From: Ifrita kowaldi
Lineage: Eukaryota; Chordata; Aves; Passeriformes; Cinclosomatidae
Direction: 5' to 3'
DNA length: 64,000 nucleotides
Assembly: GCA_013398055.1 (NCBI GenBank)
Contig: VZRS01010754.1
Span: forward strand, 1-64,000
Below are positions 1 to 11,639 of this stretch, piece by piece. The position numbers were made by a program, and so were the translations under genes. Every line of letters begins with the position of its first letter. The first letter of the stretch is position 1. The notes under the pieces are model-generated. The model ran no database searches. It saw only the letters and a list, made by a program, of their open reading frames with translations, and was not told where the DNA came from.

Positions 1-645
1 ATTTATATTTATATTTATTTTTTGAGGATGCCACAGAAAGCCCTGCTTGGTTTTACATGTAAAAAATACACATAATTAATTCACTTCCAGAAGTAGACTT
101 GCTCTAGACTTAGATGATTCGACTGAAAAACTTTATATCATTTTCTTGGCGTTTCTTGGCAAGACCTCAATGGAGTTAGTAACGCAAGAAGTTGATAGTG
201 GTTAGAGTCAACAAATTATGTTTCTGTTTTACGAATGAAACAACTGGATCTCTTAAAGCATTACTAAAATAGAAATCTAAGTACAGAAAAGTTTATGTAA
301 GATCTTAGGTAAAATAATTATTCAAACCACTGGAGTTTGAGAAGTAAAGGAAGTAACAAGTAGTATTCATGGCCTCTCATTTTAATTTAAGTCCCATTCT
401 AGAATATTTTCAAGTAATTTAAACACAACAGCTTGAACCATCTAGTTTAGGTGAATTTTCAGGGCTGGTAGTTCTGATTCACAGGTGGCTTCAATTCATC
501 AAAGAAAAGCTGGCTGACAACACAGAAAAATCATGGCTGTAAAATGTCACTCTTACATTCTACTGTAGAAGCAGACTACAGGCTTCTTGGGGAAGGAAGG
601 CTGGTAAGTAAGTGAGATTGAAAAGGAGTCTGGATAGAATACAGT
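1..645. other. Unannotated AT-rich stretch
   Basis: I see no gene, RNA or recognisable repeat here. The sequence is AT-rich single-copy-looking DNA with stops in every frame. It borders the 3' end of a minus-strand CR1 element. Confidence 0.6.
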
Positions 646-647
646 TG

Positions 648-1590
648 AATTTTAGAATACCAGAATACCAGGTTGGGATGGGAACTCAAGGATCATCTGC
701 TGCAGCCTTTCTTGGCAAAAGCATAATCTAGACTACATGGCCCAGCACCCTGTCCAGCTGAATCTTAAAATTGTCCAATATTGGGAATAGTTCACTGTTC
801 TCATTTTAAAATATTTTTCTTTCTAATCAGAATCTTCCCACGTTTAACCTGTACCTATTAACCCTTTGGTTGTTCCGTGTGATTCCCGGTCTTTTTTGTA
901 ATCACCCTTTTAAATACTGGAACATGGTCATAAGGTTTCCCCTGAATCTTCTTTTCTGAAGGCTGAACAAAGCCAGTTCTCTCAGTCCTTCCTCACATGG
1001 CAAGTTTCCCAGTCTTTTAGTCATCCTTGTGACCTTTGTCTGGAACCTCTCCAGCCTGTTCATATCTCTTTCCTATAGCAGAGATCAAAATTGAACACAA
1101 TATTCCAGGTATGGCCTGACAAGCATTGAATAGAGCATGGTAATATCTTCTTTGTCTCTGCTGCTGGTGCAGACCATCTTCTCATTAGTTTTCTTTGCCA
1201 CTGCAGCACACTCTTCACATATGTTGAGCTTGTTGTCTACCAGGTCACTCAGGTCCTTTTCCACAGAGCTGCTGCCCAGCTGGATAGATCCCAGCCTGTG
1301 CTGGACTCCTGGATTATGTTTTCCCAGGTGAAAGACCCTATACTTGTCCTTGTTGAACTTCATAAGGTTTTTGTTAGCCCACTCTTTCAGCATATCCAGA
1401 TGTCCCTGCAGGTGCTAAAATATCCACTTGCCCACTCAATTTTGTAGCAGCACCAAACTTCATCACCGTACACTTGATCCCATGATCTAGATTTCTTATT
1501 AAGATATTAAAAAGCTTTGGTCTCAGTTTTGATCCTTGGGAGATTCACTGACGGGTTGCCAGTGTGAAAAAGAGCTGCTTACCTTTGTTG
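648..1590 (-). mobile_element. CR1 LINE, 5'-truncated, old copy
   Basis: This is a fragment of a CR1 non-LTR retrotransposon on the minus strand. Its 3' end lies at the left, where the text around 650-710 is a worn form of the usual CR1 terminus. Reading leftward from about 1590, the translation passes the FINDLD-like and ADD-box region of reverse transcriptase, then the C-terminal segment with LVRPYLEYCVQF near 1085-1120, then the untranslated tail. The tail repeat is nearly unrecognisable, which suggests an old insertion. The 5' end is missing, as is usual for CR1. The right boundary is soft, because similarity fades between 1580 and 1600. Confidence 0.88.
1085..1580 (-). pseudogene. Decayed CR1 reverse transcriptase, C-terminal part
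   Basis: The fragment derives from the CR1 ORF2 polyprotein (endonuclease plus reverse transcriptase) that copies CR1 RNA at the target site. Only the stretch from just before the active-site box to the post-RT region remains. The expected KFADDTKL box reads KFGAATKL at 1437-1460, so both catalytic aspartates are gone. A frame of 102 codons follows (1393 down to 1085), containing the conserved EKDLSDLVDNKLN and LVRPYLEYCVQF segments. Frame breaks separate the box from that frame. It cannot encode a working enzyme. The assignment to CR1 is firm; the subfamily is not. Confidence 0.85.
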
Positions 1591-2865
1591 GGGGATTACT
1601 GAGCAACAGGACTAGCACCGTTTTCAAAAAACTGTCTCCTCTGTCACGTGGTCTGTTCTACTCATTTACTGGCATGTTTTGCGTATGCAATCTGTATAGA
1701 AAGCACAATTATGCTTAGCATCTTGAAATAAAACATGCAGAGAACTATTGTGGGGGATACGAATGAAAAAAAAGGAAAATGAAAAATAGTGTGAAATGTC
1801 ACAAATAAAATATGAACCAAATTGATATTTGTATCATGATGCCTAATGTAACCAACATATCTTCTTCTAGAAACAACCACTGCCAGAATGTCAGAAGAAT
1901 CATGATACAAACATGCACAAAACAGAAATGTCTGAAAGGACTATATAGCACCATTTCACTCTCTTTCTTGAATCTAAATCTGTTAGGATAACTCCTCTGA
2001 TTTGAGAATGTAAAATTTGTGAGACTGGGTTTTGTATTATCCATTTCATAAAACAGATCCTTTCATCTTCAGTTTCTAACATCCACAGACATCCATGGCC
2101 AAAGATACTTCTCTTGTTCTAGCTGATTCTGTGGATCATATCTGTGTCTCCGAAGGCTTTAAGAAATTTTAATTCTCCAAAACCTGTAAGAGACCTCATC
2201 TGTGAGATTACTCAGAAAGTCACAGGGCCAGCAAGTGCTATGCAATGAGTTCAGAGCTAGCAGTGTCTGAGATTAGTAAAAGCAAAGCCTGTTGTTCAAC
2301 ACAAACTGGATATAACGAGAAGTGGGGAAGAGATAAATTTGCAAAATAAATTGCAGAAGGTTAAAGACCAAGATACAAAGAGGTGTATGAGAAAGGCATC
2401 TGGAACAAGCGGAACCGGAAGCAGATTTTATCGAAGTCATCCAAAAGAAAGTGAAAAACTTTGTACCTGGTAGGAAAACTCTAAGCTTGGAAAAAAGTTT
2501 TCCATGCATCAGTGCTCTTCTGTGAGAGTTTGTGAAGCTCATTGCTGAAAATTTCTCTTTGTTTTGGCAGTACTAGTGCCAATAGTTGCTGCACTCATTT
2601 GTACAGCACAGGCTACAGTGGATTTAAAAACAGCCCCAGCTCTTGAGATTTCATCAGTTTTTGGTGATTAGGGTTCAGTACTAACAATATTATCCTAACT
2701 GCTGCTAAGATGTATGCATGACTATAATAATGTAAAGGTGAGAATGTCCCAATTAACCAAACAAACATTTCACTGAAGTTTAATTTCATATTCCAGAGCA
2801 GTTGTTTTGCTTGTAGAGCAAAAAAAGCATTTTAGAAGAGCAGTTGCGGTGCAAGTGGCTTGTAG
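1591..2865. other. Unannotated stretch between CR1 and LTR
   Basis: No gene or known repeat is recognisable. Open frames of 60-89 codons occur on the minus strand, but they overlap one another and have no familiar motif, so I treat them as chance. Confidence 0.55.
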
Positions 2866-2869
2866 CCAC

Positions 2870-3505
2870 AATGCAATGACCACAGAGAGAACAACAGCAC
2901 CCGAGTCCTGGCAGTCAAGCACCAACGTCTAGGATCACCTCCGTGGTGATGGCGAGTCCCCATAATCCTTAGTTCCCTTAATTTGTGTATTACAAGTTAG
3001 TTGGTTACAGTTCTCCCCCTGTAATTTTAAGGCTATGAATATTTATCTCCCTAGTTGACTATGTATTAGTTCTGGAAAGTTCTGTGTTACTCGATGTCCC
3101 ATTGGTTGTTCCCTGTGGTCTCTCCTACCAGTTATCCCTATTGGTTACCTCCTTGTTAACCCCTCCCCTGTCACCTTACCCAATTGGCTGTTACCCTTTT
3201 GCCCGCCTTTCCTTCCCTGAGTATTAAATCTCTGGACACTCTTGTAAAACCGGCTTTTCATCCGTGGACCCTTCACCTGCATTAAACCTGCTTGTGGAAC
3301 CCACATGGAGCGTCCCTCCTTCTTCTTCGCCTCCGCTGACGCCTCTACCGCCCTAGCCTGGGACTTGCTCCCCAGAGCAAGGGGCTTGCCCTCAGTACCG
3401 CTGTGACCCGCCTGCCAAGGGCTGTCATCAGTGAGACGCTGTGCCGCCCTCCGAGCTATCCCTAGGCTCGGCCTCTCAGAACACAATGTATAAAGTGTGA
3501 TTATC
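2870..3505 (+). mobile_element. Solo LTR of an endogenous retrovirus, plus orientation
   Basis: This is an island of GC-rich promoter-like sequence in AT-rich DNA. Going rightward it has repeated ATTGG boxes (inverted CCAAT) at about 3100, 3140 and 3182, a TATA-like GTATTAAAT near 3221, and an ATTAAA polyadenylation signal near 3282. A GC-rich segment that would be R-U5 follows. That order matches U3-R-U5 in plus orientation. No gag, pol or env flanks it, so it is probably a solo LTR left by recombination. I could not find a clean target-site duplication or unambiguous TG and CA ends. The left edge could be near 2870 or near 2942, and the right edge near 3500 or about 20-30 bp further. Known avian ERVK-like LTRs have this layout; the class is an inference. 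Confidence 0.6.
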
Positions 3506-3784
3506 CCATCCACAGAAGAGCGACATTATTGTGACAGTCATCTTTAGGTGACAAAATACATTGTTTCCCCAGTTTAACACTTTCAGAAGGACTGATCTTC
3601 TAATAAATTAAACAAATTAACAGTATTACTGAGGAATTCTAGCTACCCTTCCTTAAATTAAAAAAAAACAAAAAAACACGTTACTTGTTTTTTAAAACCC
3701 TGTTTTCTCTACAAGATCTTTATTATTTCCCAACTGGCTTTGTTTAATCTCCAGTAATTATCCAAATAACATTATCCATTCACA
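3506..3784. other. Short unannotated spacer with an A-rich run
   Basis: AT-rich sequence between the LTR and the next CR1. It contains an A-rich run near 3657-3677. No gene is seen. Confidence 0.55.
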
Positions 3785-5170
3785 AAAAAGGTAGGAAGGA
3801 GGATCCTAGTAATTATAGGCCAGTTAGTGTGGCTGTGGTATCTGGCAAGTTTATAGCAGTTTATATTGAGGGCCATGACACAGCACTTACAGGATGGCCT
3901 GGGGAGCAGACCCAGCCAGCATGGGTTTAGGAGGGGTATGTCATGTATGACCAACCTGATCCCCTTTTATGACCAGGTGACCTGCCTGGTGGATGCAGGA
4001 AGGGCTGTGGATGTTGCCTATTTGGACTTCTGCAAGGCCTTTAGCACTGTCTCCCACAGCATATTCCTGGAAAAGCTGGCAGCCCAGGGCTTGGGTGGGG
4101 GCTCTCTTTGCTGGGTTTAGAACTGGCTGGATGGCTGGGCCCAGAGAGTGGTCGTGAATGGTGTTGCCTCCAGTTGGTGGCCAGTGACTGGTGGTGTCCC
4201 CCAGGGATTAGGGCCAGGGCCAGTCCTATTTAATTAATCTTCATTGATGATCTGGATAAGGAGATTGAGTCTTTCTTTGTAAATTTGTGGAAGACACTAA
4301 GCTGGGAGCGTCCGTCGATCTGTTGGAAGGTAGGAGAGCTCTGCAGGGAGACCTGGAACAGTTGGATGGATGACCAGAGTCCAATAGGATGAAGTTTAAT
4401 AAGTCAAAGTAAAGTGCTGAATCCTGCATTTTGGCCACAATAACCCCCTGCAATGTTGTAGGCTGGGGGTGGTGTGGCTGGACAGTGCCCAGGCAGAAAG
4501 GGACCTGGGGGTACTGGTCGACAGCTGTCTCAACATGAGCCAGCAATGTTCCTTGGTGGCCAAGAAGGCCAATGTCATCCTGGCCTGTATCAGAAATAGT
4601 GTGGCCAGCAGGACCAGTGAAGTCATTCTTCCCCTGTACTTGGCACTGGTGAGGCTGCACCTTGAGTGCTGTGTCCAGTTCTGGGCCCCTCAGTTTAGGA
4701 AGGATGTTGAGACGCTTGAACGTGTCCAGAGGAGGGCAACAAGGCTGGTGAGGGGCTTGGAACACAAGTCCTATGAGGAACATCTGAGGGAGATGGGGTT
4801 GTTTAGCCTTCTTTTTAGGAGGAAAGGAGACTCAGAGGTGACCTTATCACTTTCTACAACTTCCTGAAAGGTGGTTGTAATCAGGCTCTCTTTCTCCAGG
4901 TAGCAACTGACAGAATGAGAGGACAGAGTCTCAAGCTGCGCCAAGGGAAATATAGGTTGGATATTAGGAAAAAGTTTTTCACGGAAAGAGTGGTGAAGTA
5001 CTGGAATTGTCTGCCCGGGGAGGTGGTGGAATCACCATCCCTGGATGTGTTTAAAAAAAGATTGGATGTGGCACTCAGTGCCGTGGTTTAGTTGAAGTGT
5101 TGGGGCATAGGTTGGATTCGATGATTTTAGTGGTCTCTTCCAACTTGGTGATTCTGTGATTCTGTGATCC
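3785..5170 (+). mobile_element. CR1 LINE, 5'-truncated, with intact 3' tail
   Basis: This plus-strand CR1 copy starts inside the reverse transcriptase (the NYRPVS-like segment lies near 3810) and runs to the avian CR1 terminus. The 3' end carries the usual TTCCAACTTGGTGATTCTG stretch and ends in two to three copies of the 8-bp tail unit ATTCTGTG at about 5149-5168. The tail is well preserved, so this copy is younger than the one at 648-1590. No target-site duplication is evident, as is usual for CR1. Confidence 0.93.
3866..4867 (+). pseudogene. CR1 reverse transcriptase, frameshifted relic
   Basis: The relic comes from CR1 ORF2, the protein that nicks target DNA and reverse-transcribes CR1 RNA. 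An open stretch at 3866-4120 includes the first catalytic motif as DFCKAF (4025-4042), normally DFSKAF. A stop and frame changes follow. The FIDDLDK segment sits near 4235-4265. The expected ADD active-site triplet reads VED at 4287-4295, so one catalytic aspartate is replaced by glutamate. A second open stretch, 4469-4867, carries the post-RT region with ERDLGVLVD, LALVRLHLECCVQFWAP and LERVQRRATRLVRGLEH. It ends early in a new frame. No function is expected. Confidence 0.9.
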
Positions 5171-6770
5171 CTCAGCATTAAATAAGGGCCAGAAAAAAGT
5201 AACTAAAAGAGAGTTTTGGAGAGATGAAAATATGTGGAGCAAAAGTGTAACCAAGCATTTGGAAGTACTGTTTCCAGAAATAAGGAAAGATTTGCACAGC
5301 TTCTTATGTTTCTGAATAATCCCGTCATCATTAATTCAAATGTGCATAGCCCTCTGTAGAAAAATATTCCCAAACTGGAGGCAGCAAATTATGCCCAGAA
5401 AATAACATACAATTCATGAAAGCATATCCTGACTTTATAGCGATATTGGGAGTATACATTTATAAAGCAGTGGTCACTCAGTGCTGCAAGTGGTCATTCA
5501 GGTGCTGCAAGGTGAAGATCCTTGTGCAAGAGCCATCCACCCTTGGCAGTGCCTGGTCTGTTCTGTACAGTTTTTATGCCCTCTACTCCAGCTTGGGTGT
5601 GGACTTTTCTAGTTTCTGAATACAACTTGCAGTGATTCAGAAAACAGATGCTGTAAAAGTGATGTATCTGTTTTCATACGATTGCCCAACAATGAGAGAA
5701 CTGTCTGGCCAGTGATCTGTGTTTAATTCTTTGCTTAAACTGTGGAAATACTTCCCTATTCTTCATCTTCCCAGAGATTTCTGCTTCTAACTTTACAAAA
5801 AAATACTTAATGTGGTATTCAGGCTCCACAACAGGCATCAGACACCTCGTTTTTGGAAGTCCTAAGGAGTGTTTGTTTTCTTCCAGTTTATCCTCTTTTT
5901 CACTTTTATTTTTAAACGTTTATTTTTGCTGGAGTTACCCAAATTGCAGTGAAGGAGTGCTCAGATTTCTGCCTTTGAGACAGCATTACAGTTAAGGCAC
6001 AATCCTATGCAGTTAGAATATAGTTACCTGCACTTAGAAGTGGTACCCTGTCAGGTGACAAATGACAGAGAACAATAGTTTTTTATGCCCGAGGACAACA
6101 GTTCTATGAAAAATTGGTGGTCATGGCATCATACCACATCAGAAGAAATACCAGAGGTGGGATATCTAACTTTTTTTTATAAACACAAAAATCTCTGGAG
6201 GAAAAACATAAAATTAAACAGGTCTTTTGTGATCTAGCTAGGTTTGATAAACAGATTGTCTTCCTTAAACACTTTGATTTGTGCCCCTGCAGCATATAAA
6301 TACAGAGTTTCAAATTAAAACAAACAAGCAAAGCCACCTTCATGTTTAGCATTTTTAAGTTAACAGTTTGCACATTTTAGATTTTTTCAGACTTGATGTT
6401 CTGGGTGGCCATTTGGAAGACAAATGCTTAAAATTAGGCACAGAATGTGCTTCTTTGTTGACACCTATATCATTAATTGACCTAGTTTCTAAGTCTTGTG
6501 AAAATAATTCTGAGACTTGGAACTGAAGTTGGAATTTTCAGAAAAAAAAAATCCAAAACAAGAACCAGCACCACTGACTTGACGTCATTTCATTTAACAG
6601 CAAGAGTAAGGCTCTGCATTCGTATTAGTAGATATCAAAATCCACTATACAGCATGATTCAACAGAAGGAAATGCATTCTAGCTAGATTTATAATGTTTT
6701 CTGCATTTCTTGTACGAGTGACTGGTGTACACATATTTCATAGCAATAGTGAACATAGACTATAGACACA
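5171..6770. other. Unannotated stretch
   Basis: No recognised gene or mobile element. A short imperfect tandem duplication lies at 5471-5512. Open frames of 61-89 codons show no motif that I know. Confidence 0.55.
5471..5512. repeat. Two-copy imperfect tandem repeat, about 21 bp
   Basis: The two adjacent units read TGGTCACTCAGTGCTGCAAG and then a copy with one substitution and one extra G. Only two copies exist. It falls in an otherwise featureless stretch and probably reflects a local slippage duplication. Confidence 0.75.
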
Positions 6771-6850
6771 GAATATTCACCTCAGAATAGTTGGAAAGGA
6801 ACTTTTGAAGGTCCTCTAGTCCAACTCCATATTCATGATGAAAATTACTT
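6770..6850 (-). mobile_element. CR1 3'-end fragment
   Basis: The text from about 6773 (CAGAATATTCACCTCAGAAT) to TAGTCCAACTCC near 6827 is a worn version of the CR1 terminus read on the opposite strand. It carries no coding part. The flanks are too diverged to place the truncation point exactly. Confidence 0.7.
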
Positions 6851-9800
6851 CCTACTGTTTGACATCAAAATTTCTATTATGATATTTATGATAAAAAAAT
6901 ATAGAAGAAGGCTGTGAAAGCAACCTACTCTGCTTCTAATTGCAAACCTGCATTACTGGAAATGTCACCATACAAAAGAGCCAAACGATACATAAATATA
7001 GCCATATGACAGAAATGAGACATTAATTGGAGGAAGGAAAGAAGAAATTGGTTTCTGGGCCTTAAATACTTCCTGATACAACACTGTGTATCACATACAT
7101 TGATTTTCTTTGCTTTTATCTTCAAGGAGCTCCAGATACTTGATATGATCTGAAATCTAACCCTTGAGTCTCAGCCATTGCCTTCATTTCCCTTACAACT
7201 TTGTGCCACAGAATGGTAATCTGCTGAATTAGTGCCTGTTGGGAAGAGAGTCAGAGATACAGATAACATTCCTGCAGTTCCTATGTCTCCTGCAAGTATA
7301 CTTTCATAACTGAAATAGTATGGGGCACTTACTTAAAGCCCCTTCACTTGTATTCTCAGTTTTCTCATATTGGCAGTCAAAACTGACACTTGGTTTCTTT
7401 ACGGAAGGTGTTCTTTTGATAAATTGTTCCTTAGTGAAAATGGGAAGAGCGGCAGAAGAGGAGGGATTGTAAAATACATTAACCAGGCATTTTGACTGAA
7501 GTTCTGAAGCAATCAAAACCTGCAGGGGACAAAGCCATAGCTTGCTTGGTTTTCTTTTCCAACTTTGCAGTCTCTTACAGACTGCTAGCTTCTGACTCAT
7601 GAGTCTGGCAGAGAGAGGTGTAGCAACAGAATGCAGAAGGCAAACAAACACAAACAAAAAGAGAAAAAAACCCCATCAACCAAAACCACAAAACAAAACA
7701 TGTGCAAGGTTACAATGTTAGCCTTATGCTGATTACAAAGAATAAACTGATAAATTGTACAGAAATCTCCTAACCCCATTCACTGGTCAAAAAGCAGATG
7801 TTACAGTATAGAGTATTCCTTGTCATTTTTCCTTCATTTGTATTCTCTGCCTTTTGCCTTTCTTTTTGTTTAAATTCTTACTTCACCACTAGCTTTCTCT
7901 CTCTCTCTCTTCCACATCCTTGTCCTTTATCCCACCCCTGCTGGATTTGGTAATGAATTTACCATTATAAGATACAGTCTCTGCTCCACTTCAGAAATAT
8001 ATGCAATATAGAATACAGAACATAAAGCTAACTAACCATGAAATACGGGGGTAAGCAGCCAATATGGTGGCAAGAGATACACAGTGTTCAAGTAATGCTG
8101 AAAAAGACATCTAAGGTGATTTTAAGAAAGCAAAAGCCCTGCTGAGGTAGAGATGTCTCAGACCTAAACATTCATCATCATGAAAGTAATGAAGGTCCTT
8201 TAAAGGATAATTGCAGATCCTTTTGAATACTTAAAGCCCTGTTAAGAGTCTGAGAAACATTTAAATGGCTTAGTGGAATCATTACAAGACAAAGTATACG
8301 GATAGAAAGAAACACACCACAAAGATGATGTGCATTAAGGCTAATAACACATCACTTTTTCATAGGATATGTATCAAAATTATTTACATATTAAGATATG
8401 TATTGATAAAGTTTGGCCATGAAGGAAATGCCACCTAACCCAATTACTCCAAAAGTAAATTCTGTGGAACTAGGATGTAAAATTACTATATATTCTTTAT
8501 AGCCCTGTGTAAAACATATTTTACACAGTTCTAACATATTTGGTAGACTGGATGTGGATGCTTATAGTCCTTGTTCTGTCCTATTGCGTGTGCTTAAGAG
8601 AGGTCTGAGAGTATTAGGATTCTCTAATTCCTCTGCTCAGAACAGAAGCACCAATCAAGTAAATAGGGTTTGCCCCCTCGGCCCGCCCCCCAACAGAAAA
8701 GAAAAGAGCTTAATTATGACTACATGTATATCATTGGTAAACCTGTGTACAACTAGCAGTTTGTCCAAAAGCTATACTCAGGCATAATCCCCTGAAATTT
8801 GTGATGTAAAATACTATGTGCACAGTTTCTGTAAATCTGTTTATGTATCATTTTGCTGCTCAGAAACTGAAAGAGAAATAGAGGTATGCTACAGATTTTA
8901 ATTTCTCTGTGTAATTCTGCACTCTAAATATGTGGTCAAATTCTTTATTTTGTAGAAGCTCTTCTTTGTGAAAGGAAAAAGACAAATTCAGCCAGCTGGA
9001 TCTGATCTCTTGTCACATGGTGATACCCTTATTCATATTTGTAAACCTACAGAATGGCTCTACTGTACAGTTTCATGCAGTCACATCCTCTGAAATTGGT
9101 AATAATTAGGATTTGAAGATTGGTGTTGGAATAGATATTAGTGGTATATACAAAAAGGTTGTAGTTTTGTTTTTCAATAAGCAAAATATCTACAAGGACC
9201 TCCTTTTTTGTCCTGATTTGCTCAGCAGTAATTACCTCTAGCATTAATATAGCAAACAGAAAATTGTGAAGTAAAGTAACTTGCGAATTGGTACAACAAA
9301 ATCAAATGTCTAAAAAAAATTATTCCTCATTATATTACTTTAGAAATCCACATATTGATCCATTCTTTCATATCAGAATGTTCTAAAACTTACATTTAGA
9401 ACCATAAAAACACAAACACACACGTGTTTCTTCTGTTGTAGAGTGCTAGTGATTTGTACTCTCTGTTTAATTTCTATTGGTCATTTCATGGAACAAGGTA
9501 AATAACATTCAGAAAACTCAAGGAGCATGTGTGAATTTGTTTTTGAAATTAGGAAATAAGCATCTGAATATATAGATAATGACTTATATGGACACAGATT
9601 TGCAACTAGCCCCAAAATATTTTTCACAGTATATAACGAAATGAATAAGTAACGTAATCAAAGATTTTCTCTATTTGATAATAACTGCATGTACACTGGG
9701 CACAGTAACAATGACAGGCTTCCTTATGTATAAACATTTGAACTGTCTTTGCAACAGAGGTAGAGCTTCTGTAAGGAGCATAGTAAAGAGTGAAGCAGAA

Positions 9801-11590
9801 ATAACTCCTGGAGGGTGCAGACACGTAACCAATCTTGGCTGCGTTAGTAGCCTGGGGAGTCACGGGCTGAGCACAGCACACTTGTGCCAGAAGCCTCAAT
9901 GCAATACAGCTTCACAATAACAGAAGTACAAAGATGTCTTTATATTCCTCTCTCCTCAGCTGCAACCAGGGATTTCTTCCACCCTGCTCAATACGCTCCA
10001 GATCCATAATAAAGGTGAAGGGCAAAACAATTCTGAAACCCCAACTGCTGTATTTGTTTTGAAGATATGCATGCTCAAAAATGCTTTATAGTCACAAACA
10101 CAAATCAATACTTGACAGATTCACAGCATTTCTGGAAGATGTACAGGAAGAAAAGCAGAACTGTCTCCTGGTAGGGGTAGCTGTGCATAAGTATACAGAA
10201 ACTACTGTTAAATGTGCAGTGTAACTTATAGCTGGGTGTGAGTCGAAGAGCACCACAGACATGGTTGCCTTGCAACAACCACTATTAAAAAGCACATAGC
10301 ACAGCTGAAACTAACTTAATTAAGTAAAAAGACTGCAACATGAATGATCTTTAATTCATGTATGTATTGTATGAGGACTTCAGGTTGAGTTTTTGATTCT
10401 TTTTACAAGACTGGTTTTCCAGATCAGACATTGATTGAGTAAAGGAGAAATTATTTTTTTAAAAAGGTATTGGTGATTGCAATATGAATTTACATCACAG
10501 AAAAAAATCTGTATACAAAAAATAGGACCACACAGTTCTCTTAAAGCACCAAATTACATCTTCTAGTTATGTACTGCGTAGCCCAGGAAAATGGAGACAT
10601 GTTATTCTTCTGTAAGGATTAAACATTTTCTCTAAGAAAAAAAACTGTCAACCTTCACTTGTTTCATACATGACAAATCATGGATTATCTGTGCTATGAA
10701 GATTCATACCACAAAAATTAAGTGAAAATGCTTTAGAAAGCAGCAAGTAAAAAGCCCTACACATCCTCAGGATTATCAGAATAGATGTCTAGAAAGCAAG
10801 TCACACTCTTAAATATTTGAACATCGCATTACAAACTGGGGATTTTTTAAGGAAAAGTGGCTGTCACATACAAAAATTCAGCGTGGGTGTTTACTCCCCT
10901 AACTCCCTGTCAAGGTGAAGATAAGCTGATGTGTATTTCACCTTAATGACTGTATGTAGCTCCTATTAGCTTTAACTGCCTAATGTATTTGTCAAGAAGA
11001 ATGAGGCCCTGGAGTCAATTTGCAAAGTTTTCATGAATTTCACTAGTCAGTTGAAGGTAAAATACAAAAATAACATATTTACTTTGCTTAGAGAAAAACT
11101 AAACAATGCTAGTTGCTACAAGAAAACAGGAAAAATGTAATCCTTTTATATTGTTCCATGTTTTACAAGACCATACTTATATTTAAAATCAATTCACAGT
11201 CTGCTGAAATAAGTAGTGTTCATTTAAATGGGAACAATTAGTCAAATGGAGCTTCAAGCTACAGATGTGCTAAGCTATCTGCTGGTAATTTCATCTAAAG
11301 ATGCATCAGGATGGAAGACTGACTTCTGAGCTTTATTTTTTGAGTCAGTTAAAATCTGTTCCCAGAAGATCATAGCAACGTATATATCTACAGCTGTGCA
11401 CAACAACTCAAATTTCTGTTCCTATGTTTTGTGAATGCGAATTCCTACTCTGATTATTTCAGAAAATGGAAAGGTGTCCTCCATCATCTTCATGCTTACT
11501 TCAGTTATGAAGTTCTTAACCTGGTTGAGCAGGGAGGTCCCAGAACACTAGGACCTATAGTTAATCACTGATTACCCAATGTGAGAGCCC
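6851..11590. other. Long unannotated stretch
   Basis: About 4.7 kb without a recognisable gene or transposon. It contains a short TC repeat (7895-7910). Frames up to 117 codons (minus strand, 7657 down to 7304) lack known motifs and have no supporting splice pattern that I trust. I see nothing here that can be assigned. Confidence 0.5.
7895..7910. repeat. (TC)n microsatellite
   Basis: About eight TC dinucleotides in a pyrimidine-rich context. It is short and interruption-free. Confidence 0.9.
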
Positions 11591-11639
11591 ATCTACACGG
11601 GCAGGACAGAGGATCTGATAAATTATAGGACTGTCAGCC

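Noticed and set aside
1137..1331. 64-codon plus-strand frame over the first CR1
   Set aside because: It lies opposite the CR1 reverse-transcriptase relic and is its antisense shadow.
3145..3513. 122-codon minus-strand frame
   Set aside because: It lies antisense within the LTR at 2870-3505; GC-rich LTR sequence leaves few stops. No retroviral or host protein motif is seen.
4241..4783. 180-codon minus-strand frame, the longest in the window
   Set aside because: It is antisense to the CR1 reverse transcriptase, whose motifs read clearly on the plus strand.
9940..10016. Possible terminal exon: acceptor-like TCTCTCCTCAG followed by AATAAA
   Set aside because: Both signals are short and common, and nothing else supports a transcript.
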